Assembly (NCBI GenBank): GCA_018262855.1
Contig: JADFDO010000005.1
Span: 124,001 to 188,000 of the forward strand
Direction: 5' to 3'
DNA length: 64,000 nucleotides
From: Methanolinea sp.
Lineage (GTDB): Archaea; Halobacteriota; Methanomicrobia; Methanomicrobiales; Methanospirillaceae
Shown here: positions 42,090 through 51,093 of the stretch, in pieces
Numbering within the stretch: position 1 is the stretch's first letter
Layout of the letters: each line of letters starts with the position of its first letter
Made by a program: the position numbers and the translations under genes
The notes under the pieces: generated by a model
Databases searched by the model: none
What the model was told of the DNA's origin: nothing
What the model saw: the letters and a program-made list of their open reading frames with translations, nothing else

Positions 42090-42600
42090 GATCGGATCTT
42101 TTACCTCTGGGAATTGCTGAAATCGGGTGGATCCGGGAAGAGATCCGGACCTTTTTCTCCGGGAGAGGGTGAATGGGATCGTTATCGTTGGCGCTCACCA
42201 TTTCATCCCGGAGTTTTAAGGAGAGATTTCATCCCCTCCTCCTCACTCTCTTCCCTATACTCGCTTCATGTCAATTTTTCCCTGTTATAATAAAGCACTT
42301 CTGCTGTTACAGGCCGTCAAGGGAAGGATAAGGTATCCGGAGAGAACAAAAGCGCGGAACACCGGATCCGCTGCGTATCTCGTGATCCCCCGTGAGTGGA
42401 GACAGGTATCGAAGGGTATTCCTCTCTCCTAGCTACGAAATCTCCGTGCGTTATGGATAAAAATGAGGATTCGGATACCTTATCGGAACTCAATTCGGGG
42501 TTATTTTCCGGTGATTCCCGGGTTAACCTCACATTCTCCGGAAAAAAATGATAATGTATTTAAATCTACGTTCGATATTATTCCATGAGGTGAACGTACC
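42090..42600 (+). promoter_or_regulatory. Gap before mer with mer promoter
   Basis: A 511-base region without a credible gene. A TATA-like TATTTAAAT lies at 42557-42565 and GAGGTGA at 42587-42593, eight bases before the mer start, which implies a very short leader. The remaining part up to about 42540 shows no clear RNA structure, repeat or coding frame. It may hold the start of the cetZ-like gene's promoter on the minus strand. Confidence 0.5.
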
Positions 42601-43590
42601 TTGACAACTTATGGAATAGAATTTGTGCCTGGCAATGTGAATGTCAAGCAGGTGGTCAATTTCTGCAAACTCGCTGAGTCAAAGGACATTGACTATGCGT
42701 GGATCACCAACCACTACAACAACCGCCACTGCTACCCCACCCTTGCCGCCATCGCTCAGGCGACAACCACCCTGAAAATGGGTCCAGGGATCATGAACTC
42801 CTTCACTGACACCCCGGCAGCCATGGCCTCGTTCTTCTGCACGCTGAACGAGATCTCCGACGGAAGGGCAGTACTGGGTATCGGACCGGGAGATCTCTCA
42901 ACCCTTCCGAAGCTGGCCATCAACCCTGTGAAACCTGTTGCGAGGCTCGGAGAGGCCGTCACACAGATCCGCAAGCTTTGTGCGGGAGAAGAGGTCAAGA
43001 AGTCAGGACTCGAGTTCTTTGACTACAACGGTGCCAAGCTCACTGGTGTTACCCTCCCCGGTAAGAAGGGAGTCCCGATCTACATTGGTGCACAGGGACC
43101 CAAGGTTCTCGAGCTCGCCGGGACAGTAGGGGATGGTGCACTGATCAACGCATCCAACCCGAAGGATTTCGGAGTTGCTATCCCGATCATCAAGGCAGCC
43201 TGTGACAAGGTTGGCAAGAAGGGCTTTGATGTGGGTGCCTACACTGCCATGTCCATTGACATGAACGAGAAGAAGGCCCGAAACGCCGCGAAGATCGTTG
43301 CAGCATTCATTGCAGCCGGATCCCCGCCTGAACTCCTCCAGCGCCATGGTCTGGATGCTGCAAAGGTTGCAAACATCAAGGCAGCACTGGCCAAGTTCGA
43401 CTTCAAGACTGCCGGAGAGAACGTGGATGACAAGACCATCGATGCATTCACCATTGCGGGAACCCCCGACACGGTGAAGCAGAAGTGCGAGGACCTGGCT
43501 AAGGCCGGTGTCACCCAGATCATCTTCGGATCCCCTCTGGGACCGGACATGACGACCTCAATCCGGCTGCTCGGTAAGTATATCGTCTGA
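42601..43590 (+). CDS. mer: F420-dependent methylenetetrahydromethanopterin reductase
   Basis: A 329-residue enzyme of the bacterial-luciferase-like TIM-barrel family. It reduces methylene-H4MPT to methyl-H4MPT with F420H2. Seen: TYGIEFVPGNVNVKQVV, WITNHYNNRHCYPTLAA, GRAVLGIGPGDLSTL, VPIYIGAQGPKVLELAG and ITFGSPLGPD-like IIFGSPLGPD near the end. The start codon is TTG at 42601 behind GAGGTG. An oligo-T tract follows the stop. It is monocistronic with a strong-looking promoter, as expected for a core methanogenesis gene. Confidence 0.97.
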   Translation: MTTYGIEFVPGNVNVKQVVNFCKLAESKDIDYAWITNHYNNRHCYPTLAAIAQATTTLKMGPGIMNSFTDTPAAMASFFCTLNEISDGRAVLGIGPGDLSTLPKLAINPVKPVARLGEAVTQIRKLCAGEEVKKSGLEFFDYNGAKLTGVTLPGKKGVPIYIGAQGPKVLELAGTVGDGALINASNPKDFGVAIPIIKAACDKVGKKGFDVGAYTAMSIDMNEKKARNAAKIVAAFIAAGSPPELLQRHGLDAAKVANIKAALAKFDFKTAGENVDDKTIDAFTIAGTPDTVKQKCEDLAKAGVTQIIFGSPLGPDMTTSIRLLGKYIV

Positions 43591-43618
43591 ACGTGTCGCG
43601 CTGAGCACCAGTCTCTAC

Positions 43619-43626
43619 TTTTTTTT
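43619..43626 (+). terminator. Oligo-T terminator after mer
   Basis: A run of eight T begins about 28 bases after the mer stop codon. This is suited to archaeal termination; no hairpin precedes it. Confidence 0.45.
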
Positions 43627-43677
43627 CATTTTCAGGGCACAGTGATAAGTGATGCCTCAGGGTACACCAGGGTGAAC

Positions 43678-44607
43678 ATGTTCAGTACAACCGTGATCCG
43701 GTCCGGGAATGGTGTGATTGAGGTACGGGAAGAGAAGATCTCCGGTCTCCGGTGCAAGATCTCTCCTGAACGAATACACAGGAGGCTCGACGCTGACTAC
43801 ATCTCACTCCCGGGCGAGGTGCCATGCCCGTTCTGCCAGGAAAAAGTTGAACAGGTCACACCCACCTTTGCTGACGGCACCCGGATCAGGGTAGGCGAAA
43901 GCCTCACGTTCCCCAACCTCTTTCCATTTGCTGAATGGCACACCGTGACAGTGATCACCAGGGATCACATGGTCAGTGAGTTTGAACCACGCCAGCTCCA
44001 GGATGCATTCAGGGGTCAGATTATCTCCCTCTCCCGGTCTGAAGGTTATCCCAGTCTCAACTGGAATTACCTGACCTCTGCAGGAGCATCAATTGTTCAT
44101 CCCCACCTGCAGGGAATGGTCGATCGCCGCCCGTCAGCCCTTGCCGAACGATACATGAAGGGGAGTTATCAATACCTGATGAGGCATGGGCGATCATACT
44201 GGGATGATCTGCTCGAAAAGGAGCGCCAGAGTGAGCGATACCTGTTTGGCGACGAGATCATCTGGATCGCCCAGGCGGTGCCCCTTGGAGAACGTGAGAT
44301 CCGTGCTGTCCTTCCGGTCTCAGGCCTCGATGATTTCGAACCGTACCTGGATACCTTTATTGAAGGACTCCTTTCTGTCATCGCCATGTACAGGAGTCTT
44401 AGCACACACGCCTACAATATGTCACTCTTTTTCGATCGCAGGAATTCATCCCGCGGATTTTCAGCTTTCTGTTCGATAATATCCCGTATGAACCCGAATG
44501 CATCCTCATTGAGCGATACGGCCTTCATGGAAAGACTTCATTTGGAGCCTGTGATACTGACACTCCCCGAGGAACTCGCCGCGTATTACAGGCAAGGCAC
44601 CGGTTAG
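43678..44607 (+). CDS. Galactose-1-phosphate uridylyltransferase-like HIT superfamily protein
   Basis: About 309 residues. Seen: CPFC near residue 50, which may bind zinc or iron as in GalT, NLFPFAEWHTVTVITRDH, the nucleotide-transfer motif IVHPHLQGMV (HxHxQ of the GalT/HIT group), and a second domain. The family transfers nucleoside monophosphates between sugar phosphates. No galactose pathway gene is adjacent, so the substrate is unknown; it could act in envelope glycan or cofactor-related metabolism. ATG at 43678 is preferred over GTG at 43642. It follows mer but has a terminator-like tract between. Confidence 0.8.
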   Translation: MFSTTVIRSGNGVIEVREEKISGLRCKISPERIHRRLDADYISLPGEVPCPFCQEKVEQVTPTFADGTRIRVGESLTFPNLFPFAEWHTVTVITRDHMVSEFEPRQLQDAFRGQIISLSRSEGYPSLNWNYLTSAGASIVHPHLQGMVDRRPSALAERYMKGSYQYLMRHGRSYWDDLLEKERQSERYLFGDEIIWIAQAVPLGEREIRAVLPVSGLDDFEPYLDTFIEGLLSVIAMYRSLSTHAYNMSLFFDRRNSSRGFSAFCSIISRMNPNASSLSDTAFMERLHLEPVILTLPEELAAYYRQGTG

Positions 44608-44698
44608 AGGTACTGAAAGAGTTCTTGTTCCGGGTCCATTCTCATCCCTGAAGAAAGGTTCCGGGAGTTCTTCAACGAGTTCAGAAAAGGAAAAAGGG

Positions 44699-45538
44699 TT
44701 ATTCAGGCTTGCTGATCAGCTTGGTCTTGGCGACGATGACTCCGTCCTTCTTGTGGGGCTTCCGGATTACGCCGTCAACACTCTTCTCAAGCTCGCGGGC
44801 CTCGTCGCATAGTGCGGCAGCAACCCTCATCATCTCGTGGGCACTGGAAACGATCGGGATATACTTCTCCCATTCCTTCGTCATGAAGCAGCCCTTCACA
44901 TTGACCATTGCCACCGCTGAGGCAATTTCAAAGGCTGCACGGGCCTTTGCCATCGCGTAAGGATTCGTGAACTCTCCTTCAACAGCCTTGTCAGACGTGA
45001 TTACGAGTTTGGGCATTACTACTTCGGCACCCTTCTTACCGGCCTTTATCTGGTCGGTTACTCCGTCAAGGGCGGTCTGGAGCTTGCGGAATGCGCCTGT
45101 AACTGCGAGTACCTTGACGAGGTTCCCGTTATAATCGGCCATTTCAATGGGGTCCAGGAATTCCCTGCGGGCACCTATCATGGCGTCCGCCTTCATGATG
45201 ATGTAGCCGAATTTCCCGTCCTTGATCTCAGCCCACTCCTTCTTTGTCGTCACGTCATCGGTGATGAAGAGTGTAGGGATACCGGCTGCAGCGAGTTGCT
45301 CGCGGGCGCCTGTCGGTCCTGGCAACACTCCATTTGGTGATACAACAATACAGTAATCTGGTTTCCATGCCTTCAGAACTGAAACAACACGATCAACATC
45401 CGCCGGCTCGAGTTTTGTACCGCTCGTGGCCATGAATGTCTGCATGTCTTCACGGTCTGCCCTCTCGTCCAGAAGGAGCTCAGCCATGACTCCGCTGGCG
45501 ATATTCCCTAATTTGGCAACTCCTACTTTTACAACCAT
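44699..45538 (-). CDS. mtd: F420-dependent methylenetetrahydromethanopterin dehydrogenase
   Basis: A protein of 279 residues, a methanogen-specific enzyme. It reduces methenyl-H4MPT to methylene-H4MPT with F420H2. Seen: [60 protein letters not shown] and [16 protein letters not shown]. The ATG at 45538 follows GAGGTG by six bases. It has its own promoter and lies near mer, which catalyses the next step. Cytoplasmic. Confidence 0.97.
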   Translation of the reverse strand: MVVKVGVAKLGNIASGVMAELLLDERADREDMQTFMATSGTKLEPADVDRVVSVLKAWKPDYCIVVSPNGVLPGPTGAREQLAAAGIPTLFITDDVTTKKEWAEIKDGKFGYIIMKADAMIGARREFLDPIEMADYNGNLVKVLAVTGAFRKLQTALDGVTDQIKAGKKGAEVVMPKLVITSDKAVEGEFTNPYAMAKARAAFEIASAVAMVNVKGCFMTKEWEKYIPIVSSAHEMMRVAAALCDEARELEKSVDGVIRKPHKKDGVIVAKTKLISKPE

Positions 45539-45586
45539 GTAATACACCTCATTGTTGGTTATAACAGGTTACTATCTGCCGGCGCT

Positions 45587-45594
45587 CATATAAA
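45587..45594 (-). promoter_or_regulatory. mtd promoter TATA box
   Basis: Read on the minus strand, TTTATATG lies about 49 bases upstream of the mtd ATG and is preceded by an A-rich stretch. The spacing suggests a leader of roughly 20-25 bases. Identified by position and sequence only. Confidence 0.45.
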
Positions 45595-45753
45595 CGTTTT
45601 GAAATCTTTTTTTTGTAAAAAAAAGGCAGAATCCGCGTTTGATCAGGAATTGGTGAGTAGGTTTCTTTTTGCATCGGGCAGTGCCAGTTCGGGTCCGCAA
45701 AATTGCAGGAAGTTAACGAAAAGTGTTTAAGTCCATGTGACCTACGGAGTTAT

Positions 45754-46158
45754 ATGAAAGACGGGCTGCTGACTGATCGGCAGAAGGAAGTACTCCGTTA
45801 CCGAAAACAAGGCCTTACACAGCAGCAAATTGCGGATATCATCCATACCTCAAAGGCAAATGTCTGCACAATCGAAAAATCGGCCGTGGAAAACGTGAAG
45901 CGGGCAAGGGAGACGCTGGAGTTCCTCTATACCCTCGATGCAACCCACCTCTGTACCATCAAAATTGATACAGACCTCCTTGAGGTAGCACCGTTCATCT
46001 ACCAGGAAGCCGAGAAGATGGGAATCAAGGTGAAATACGACACCATCTCCCTCATCAATAAATTGCGGGATGCAGTCCCGGAGCGTTTCAAGGCACGGTT
46101 CGTGAAGGAAGACGTCGAGGTCTACATCAACGAGGATGGAGAACTCTATTTTGGATAA
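45754..46158 (+). CDS. Tfx family DNA-binding protein
   Basis: A protein of 134 residues matching Tfx. In Methanothermobacter, Tfx binds the promoter region of the molybdenum formylmethanofuran dehydrogenase operon. Seen: an N-terminal helix-turn-helix (LTDRQKEVLRYRKQGLTQQQ then ADIIHTSKANVCTIEKSA) and an acidic C-terminal domain. The ATG at 45754 follows GGAG by four bases. It is 43 kb from the fwd operon in this window, so a role in regulating fwd or other Mo/W genes is plausible but inferred. Confidence 0.9.
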   Translation: MKDGLLTDRQKEVLRYRKQGLTQQQIADIIHTSKANVCTIEKSAVENVKRARETLEFLYTLDATHLCTIKIDTDLLEVAPFIYQEAEKMGIKVKYDTISLINKLRDAVPERFKARFVKEDVEVYINEDGELYFG

Positions 46159-46186
46159 ACCGCCGTCCGCCTGCAAGGGAAGAAGG

Positions 46187-46640
46187 TTTATATTCATTTC
46201 TCTCGTATAATAAAGGAAGCCTATATGAGGATACGTCAGGATCCATGGTGCATCCCACCATGTTGATGGATCTTCATCAAGGGTCGGGGGCATGAACCAC
46301 AAGGGTTTCATGCCTTTGTATGAGTGCGTGGTGAGTAATCACCACCAGCTGACGTGGTGGATCTGAAAGTGGCGTTCAAGGGTGGACGTAAATCCCCTCG
46401 CGGGATATGTGCCCATTCCCTGCCATTCCGATGGCAAGGGAAACGCCCACATCAGGATCTCTTTGCGAGACAGGTCAAGGTGGAGCAGCACAACAGAAAC
46501 ACGCTGTGCTTCTTCCAGAAAACTGCACCTGAAGAGGGATTTCCCCTCTTCATTCTGCGGGGCAGGCAGGCATAAATCCGCGGGTAAACCCGGGCATTCT
46601 GCCGCTCCCTCGCAGGCAAAAACCCGAGGAGCCTCACTCA
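46187..46640 (+). ncRNA. Candidate structured RNA region, hairpin-rich, unidentified
   Basis: This gene-free stretch has many strong hairpins. They are 46240-46272 (GATCCAT arm), 46289-46314 (GGCATGAA/TTCATGCC), and 46328-46345 (GTGGTGA-GTAA-TCACCAC, a GNRA loop). Further ones are 46392-46406, 46416-46442 (about 11 bp with TCCG loop) and 46531-46551 (GAAGAGGG/CCCTCTTC). TTTATATT near 46185-46193 could be the promoter. The match to SRP or RNase P RNA consensus elements is not good enough to assign either. It could be a stable RNA, a leader of the ribosomal operon, or a decayed gene. Boundaries are approximate. Confidence 0.35.
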
Positions 46641-46649
46641 TCTCCGGTG

Positions 46650-46690
46650 TATATCGGCCGATATAGGCGAATTCAACCGGTATACCGGTT
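46650..46690 (+). promoter_or_regulatory. Twin 16-bp perfect palindromes upstream of the ribosomal operon
   Basis: TATATCGGCCGATATA (46650-46665) and AACCGGTATACCGGTT (46675-46690) are both perfect palindromes. Their centres are exactly 25 bases apart. The first contains a TATA-like half, so the second would lie over the expected transcription start of the rpl3 operon. A third, interrupted repeat GTGGC-CAGGT-GCCAC follows at 46695-46709. They may be operator sites; the binding protein is unknown. Confidence 0.6.
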
Positions 46691-46743
46691 TGCAGTGGCC
46701 AGGTGCCACAATACCAGGAACAAGTGCAGGAATTGATTGAACC

Positions 46744-47757
46744 ATGCCAAAAATTAACCAGCCACGAAAAGGATCCCTTGCGTTCAGTCCCCGCAAGAGG
46801 GCCAAGAGCCCGGTACCCCGGTACCAGTCATGGCCTCCATACCAGGGTGACCCGGTACTGCAGGGGTTTGCCGGCTACAAGGTAGGCATGACCCATGTGA
46901 TCATGGTCGATGATCATAAGAACAGCCCGACTGAGGGGAAGGACATTATGGTCCCCGTCACGGTTGTTGAGATACCGGCCATGAAGGTTGCAGCCATCCG
47001 GGCATACAGCCGGGATTCATACGGGAAACACCCGCTTACGGAGGTCTGGGCACAGGATCTTGACAAAGTTCTGGAAAAGCGCATCACTCTCCCCGGGGAA
47101 TATGACGGGTCAGCAGCAAAGGATGCCATCAAGGACGCGATTGCCAAGGGCACTGTCGCCGAACTCTTTGCTGTAATGCACACGATGCCTCACGAGGTAT
47201 CGGGTGTGCCCAAAAAAGTCCCTGAAATCATGGAAGTGAGGGTTGCGGGTGGTAGTGTCGAACAGCAGTTTGAGTTCCTTTCCGGGCTTCTCGGAAAAGA
47301 GGTTGATTTGAAGAACGTGATACAGGCAGGGGCATATGCCGATATCACCGCAATCACTACCGGGAAAGGCACCCAGGGCCCGGTCAAGCGCTGGGGGGTC
47401 AAGCTCAGGAAGCGAAAACATTCCCGCGGCGGGAAGAAGCGCCATGTCGGGACGCTTGGCCCGTGGAACCCTCACCACATCCGCTGGCAGGTTCCACAGA
47501 TGGGTCAGATGGGATACCAGCAGAGGACGGAGTTCAACAAGCGCATTCTCAAGATCGGCGAGGATGGTTCCGAGATCAATCCCGCGGGAGGTTTCCTGCA
47601 TTACGGAGTGCTCCGGAATCCTTACGTCCTGATCAAGGGCTCCATCCCCGGTCCTGTCAAGCGCCTTGTTCGTATCCGCCCGGCAATCAGGCAGGGAGAG
47701 CACGTCATAAGGCAGCCGGCGATAGAATTTACGAGCGTGGAGAGTAAGCAGGGGTGA
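46744..47757 (+). CDS. rpl3: 50S ribosomal protein L3 (uL3)
   Basis: A 337-residue archaeal uL3. It binds the 3' domain of 23S rRNA near the peptidyl-transferase centre. Seen: [20 protein letters not shown] at the start, [33 protein letters not shown]-like basic loop split at [10 protein letters not shown], and [12 protein letters not shown]. It is the first gene of the long ribosomal operon and follows the twin palindromes. Confidence 0.97.
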   Translation: MPKINQPRKGSLAFSPRKRAKSPVPRYQSWPPYQGDPVLQGFAGYKVGMTHVIMVDDHKNSPTEGKDIMVPVTVVEIPAMKVAAIRAYSRDSYGKHPLTEVWAQDLDKVLEKRITLPGEYDGSAAKDAIKDAIAKGTVAELFAVMHTMPHEVSGVPKKVPEIMEVRVAGGSVEQQFEFLSGLLGKEVDLKNVIQAGAYADITAITTGKGTQGPVKRWGVKLRKRKHSRGGKKRHVGTLGPWNPHHIRWQVPQMGQMGYQQRTEFNKRILKIGEDGSEINPAGGFLHYGVLRNPYVLIKGSIPGPVKRLVRIRPAIRQGEHVIRQPAIEFTSVESKQG

Positions 47758-47764
47758 GCAGGCA

Positions 47765-48511
47765 ATGAAAGCACAGGTATTCTCAATTGACGGATCGGTG
47801 GCAGGCGATATTGACCTCCCGGATGTATTCTCCGAAGAGTTCAGGCCGGACCTGATCAAGAAAGCGGTCATTTCCCTCCAGAGCACGCGCCGCCAGCCCC
47901 ACGGAACATACCCCTACGCAGGTATACTCTCATCTGCGCACAGCTGGGGTTCAGGACGTGGCGTAGCCCAGGTGCCGAGGATCAAGGGAGGCTCCAGGGT
48001 TGCGAAGATTCCCCAGGCGAGGGGAGGACGCGAGGCACACCCGCCCGTTGTCCAGAAGATACTGGTCAAGCAGATCAACAAGAAAGAGAAGCAGAAAGCC
48101 TTCCGTTCCGCACTGGCTGCAACAGTGTGCGAAGAGATTGTAAAATCAAGGGGCCATGCGTTCTCGTGTCCGGTCCCACTCGTCATGGAGGATCGTTTCG
48201 GAGAGCTCCAGAAGACCAGCGAGATCATATCGGCTCTCTCCGCAGTCGGAGTATTCCAGGACGTGGAACGTTCGAAGGCAAGCAAGAAAGTCCGTGCCGG
48301 GCGGGGCAAAATGAGAGGCAGGCGATACAAGCAGAGGAAGAGCCTCCTGATCGTGACTGCCAATGCACCACTCCGGGCAGCCGTGAACCTTGCCGGTGTT
48401 GATGCGGTCACCGTTGACCAGCTCAACTGCGAACTCCTGGCTCCAGGGACCCATGCAGGCAGGCTAACTGTATGGACAGAGGGGGCTCTCATGAAACTGG
48501 GAGGGCAGTAA
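47765..48511 (+). CDS. rpl4: 50S ribosomal protein L4 (uL4)
   Basis: A 248-residue archaeal uL4 with VFSIDGSVAGDIDLPDVF at the N-terminus and the long basic tunnel loop (QSTRRQPHGTYPYAGILSSAHSWGSGRGVAQVPRIKGG, here cut at natural breaks). It helps form the exit tunnel. It lies seven bases after rpl3 and is followed by rpl23 after one base. Confidence 0.97.
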   Translation: MKAQVFSIDGSVAGDIDLPDVFSEEFRPDLIKKAVISLQSTRRQPHGTYPYAGILSSAHSWGSGRGVAQVPRIKGGSRVAKIPQARGGREAHPPVVQKILVKQINKKEKQKAFRSALAATVCEEIVKSRGHAFSCPVPLVMEDRFGELQKTSEIISALSAVGVFQDVERSKASKKVRAGRGKMRGRRYKQRKSLLIVTANAPLRAAVNLAGVDAVTVDQLNCELLAPGTHAGRLTVWTEGALMKLGGQ

Positions 48512-48512
48512 T

Positions 48513-48761
48513 ATGGTGCTCAGTTATCCGTTCGTGACGGAAAAGGCCATGATGATGCTCGAGAACCAGAACAAGCTCCAGTTCATAGTGGATAGCAAGG
48601 CCACGAAGAGTCAGATCAAGAAGGAGATCGAGCAGGCATTCGAGCAGGAAGTCACCCATGTGTCCACGATGATGACCATGAGTGGCCAGAAGAAGGCGGT
48701 AATCAGTTTCGCCAATGAAAAAGCGGCCGAGGAGATTCTCAGCCGGCTTGGTATCATGTAG
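48513..48761 (+). CDS. rpl23: 50S ribosomal protein L23 (uL23)
   Basis: An 82-residue uL23 at the tunnel exit, where it meets the signal recognition particle and translocon. Seen: YPFVTEKAMMMLENQNKLQF and VTHVSTMMTMSGQKKAVISF. It begins one base after the rpl4 stop. Confidence 0.97.
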   Translation: MVLSYPFVTEKAMMMLENQNKLQFIVDSKATKSQIKKEIEQAFEQEVTHVSTMMTMSGQKKAVISFANEKAAEEILSRLGIM

Positions 48762-48770
48762 GTGGGGAAT

Positions 48771-49487
48771 ATGGGACATCGTATAACCACACAGAGCCGG
48801 GGGAAAGGAGGTCCGACCTACCGGGCTCCATCCCACCGGTACAAGGCAGCGCTGCGGCACGTGGACTCCGGTGAGACCACGGTACGCGGGATCGTCGAGG
48901 ACATCGAACACGATCCTGCACGGCATGCCCCTATAGCCCTGGTGAGGCTCGAGAGCGGGACCAAGACGTACGTTCTCATCACCGAGGGTATGGGCGTCGG
49001 AGATTCCGTTGCCTGGGGAGCCGAGGCAGAGATCAGGAACGGGAACACACTTCCTCTTGGGGCTATCCCGACGGGGACGTTCATCTGCAATATCGAGGCA
49101 CAGCCTAACGACGGAGGCAAGTTCGTCAGATCCGGAGGGGTCCAGGCTGTGGTCGTCGACAAGAGCGAAGGACGTGTCGGCGTCACCATGCCCAGCGGCA
49201 AGACAAAGTGGTTCAACCACCGCTGCCGGGCCACCGTGGGAATTGTTGCCGGCGGAGGCAGGGGAGAGAAACCCTTCGTCAAGGCCGGGAAGAAATACCA
49301 CAAGATGCGGAACAGTGCCTCCAACTGGCCCAGGGTGAGGGGTGTTGCGATGAACGTGATCGACCATCCCTTTGGCGGCGGAGGTCACCAGCATCCCGGG
49401 AGGCCCAAGACTATTGCACGTGGCACTTCGCCGGGAAGAGCCGTCGGACACATGGCCGCAAGGAGAACGGGCCTGTCAAAGAAGTGA
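48771..49487 (+). CDS. rpl2: 50S ribosomal protein L2 (uL2)
   Basis: A uL2 of 238 residues starting MGHRITTQSRGKGG. The conserved HPFGGGGHQHPGRP region near the C-terminus is the peptidyl-transferase-proximal loop with the functional histidine. ATG at 48771 follows GGTGGGG; an in-frame GTG at 48762 would overlap the signal. It is ten bases upstream of rps19. Confidence 0.97.
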   Translation: MGHRITTQSRGKGGPTYRAPSHRYKAALRHVDSGETTVRGIVEDIEHDPARHAPIALVRLESGTKTYVLITEGMGVGDSVAWGAEAEIRNGNTLPLGAIPTGTFICNIEAQPNDGGKFVRSGGVQAVVVDKSEGRVGVTMPSGKTKWFNHRCRATVGIVAGGGRGEKPFVKAGKKYHKMRNSASNWPRVRGVAMNVIDHPFGGGGHQHPGRPKTIARGTSPGRAVGHMAARRTGLSKK

Positions 49488-49497
49488 GGGATAAAAC

Positions 49498-49911
49498 ATG
49501 GCAAAGAAGACTCAAAAGAGACTCCCGAGGCGGCGCGAGGAATTCACTTACCGGGGATTCCGGCTGGATGATCTGCGTGCCATGGGCATGTCAGAACTCA
49601 TCCCTCTCATGCCATCGCGTGCCCGCCGGAAGGTGGTCCGCGGCCTCACAAGGGGCGAGGAGCACCTCCTTACCCAGTTCAGGAAGGGAAACAGCGCGAT
49701 CCGGACTCACCTCCGTGACATGATCATCATGCCCGAGATGGTTGGGAAAATGGTCGAGATCCACAACGGAAAGGAGTTCCAGAAAGTCGAGCTGCAACCA
49801 GAAACCCTCTTCCATTACCTGGGTGAATTTGCCCTGACGAGGAGAAAGGTCAGCCACGGAAGCGCCGGTATCGGTGCTACCCGGTCAAGTAAGTATGTGC
49901 CGCTGAAGTGA
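49498..49911 (+). CDS. rps19: 30S ribosomal protein S19 (uS19)
   Basis: A 137-residue archaeal uS19, longer at the N-terminus than bacterial forms. Seen: [36 protein letters not shown]-like [31 protein letters not shown] and [13 protein letters not shown]. It binds the head of the small subunit. Downstream rpl22 follows closely. Confidence 0.97.
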   Translation: MAKKTQKRLPRRREEFTYRGFRLDDLRAMGMSELIPLMPSRARRKVVRGLTRGEEHLLTQFRKGNSAIRTHLRDMIIMPEMVGKMVEIHNGKEFQKVELQPETLFHYLGEFALTRRKVSHGSAGIGATRSSKYVPLK

Positions 49912-49916
49912 TTGAC

Positions 49917-50378
49917 ATGGCGAGAACACTTTATTCCCAGAACATCGGGGGCGACAACGTTGCCAGGGGGAAGGCGAACGAACTTCCCATCTCCCCAAAG
50001 CACGCCATGGAGATTGCCAGCTTCATCAAGTCCAAGCGGACGAACGAGGCCATTTCCTACCTGGAGCAGGTCATCGACGAGAAGAAGGCCATTCCGTTCC
50101 GGCGTTTCAACCGTAAGGTCGCTCACAAGCGTGGCCTTCCCGGGTGGGATGCAGGACGCTATCCCAAGAAGGCATCCCATGCATATATCAGGCTCATCCA
50201 GTCTGTCGTCAAGAACGCCGAGTACATAGGTCTCGATACCGACAACCTGGAGATCGTCCATGTTTCAGCGAACAGGGGCCGAGGCCTCCGTGGTATCTTC
50301 CCAAGGGCAATGGGCCGGGCAACTCCCAAGCGCAGGGAGACGGTGAACATCGAGATCGTGGTCAGGGAGGTACAGTAA
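49917..50378 (+). CDS. rpl22: 50S ribosomal protein L22 (uL22)
   Basis: A uL22 of 153 residues, lining the exit tunnel. Seen: [40 protein letters not shown] and [23 protein letters not shown] at 49917 is preferred; GTG at 49908 overlaps the rps19 stop. The stop codon overlaps the rps3 start by one base. Confidence 0.96.
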   Translation: MARTLYSQNIGGDNVARGKANELPISPKHAMEIASFIKSKRTNEAISYLEQVIDEKKAIPFRRFNRKVAHKRGLPGWDAGRYPKKASHAYIRLIQSVVKNAEYIGLDTDNLEIVHVSANRGRGLRGIFPRAMGRATPKRRETVNIEIVVREVQ

Positions 50379-51091
50379 TGGCAGTCGAAAGGAAATTCGT
50401 GCTGGAAGGGATCCGCCGGGCCCGGGTCGAAAAGCACCTCAAGAAGGAGCTGAAACGTGCCGGGTACGGGGGCATGGACCTGCAGAGAACCCCCCTGGGA
50501 ACCCAGGTCACTATATTTGCAGAGAAGCCCGGTATCGTGATCGGTAAGGGCGGCAAGGTGGTCCGGCAGCTTACCCAGGATCTCGCAACCGACTTTGCGG
50601 TGGAATCACCGCAGATCGAGGTGCAGCAGGTTCCCAACCCCAGCTTCAACGCCCAGATCATGGCAGAGAGGCTTGCAAACGCACTTGAGCGCGGCTGGTA
50701 CTTCCGTAAAGCCGGCCAGAGTATCATCAGGAGGGTCATGGAGGCCGGGGCGCTCGGATGCGAAGTGGTCATTGCAGGGAAACTCACCGGAGCCAGGGCC
50801 CGCGTCCAGAAATTCTCGGACGGTTACGTCAAGCACTGCGGTGAGCCATCCAATACCATCGTTGAGAAGGGCTACGCAGTCGCGGTCAAGAAACTCGGGG
50901 TCATCGGCGTGCAGGTCAAGATCATCCCCGCAGGTGCCAAGATTCCCGATCACTTCGAAGTGACCGCAAAACGGGAGAAGCCCCGCATCACATCCGAGAT
51001 CACCGTCACTACGGTCGGAGATGATGTTCTTGAGGACCTCCCGGATGAGCCCGATGAGTTTAACGAAGAGGAGATCCTGGGGAGGAAATAA
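50378..51091 (+). CDS. rps3: 30S ribosomal protein S3 (uS3)
   Basis: A uS3 of 237 residues with an N-terminal KH domain (PGIVIGKGGKVVRQLTQDL, the GxxG loop in IGKGG) and the C-terminal S3 domain. It sits at the mRNA entry channel. Start is ATG at 50378, inside the rpl22 stop. An acidic tail ends the protein (DLPDEPDEFNEEEILGRK). Confidence 0.97.
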   Translation: MAVERKFVLEGIRRARVEKHLKKELKRAGYGGMDLQRTPLGTQVTIFAEKPGIVIGKGGKVVRQLTQDLATDFAVESPQIEVQQVPNPSFNAQIMAERLANALERGWYFRKAGQSIIRRVMEAGALGCEVVIAGKLTGARARVQKFSDGYVKHCGEPSNTIVEKGYAVAVKKLGVIGVQVKIIPAGAKIPDHFEVTAKREKPRITSEITVTTVGDDVLEDLPDEPDEFNEEEILGRK

Positions 51092-51093
51092 GA

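Noticed and set aside
46444-46515. Possible SRP RNA (7S) core GACAGGTC...GGAGCAGC and possible RNase P element ACAGAAACAC.
   Set aside because: The SRP tetraloop, UGUAA element and 5' domain are not found, and the RNase P conserved regions I and V (AGGAAGTCC-like and ACAGAAnnnGGCTTA-like) are not found either. The region is kept only as an unidentified structured candidate.
48489-49451. Minus-strand open frame of 320 codons opposite rpl2.
   Set aside because: Antisense shadow of the ribosomal operon.
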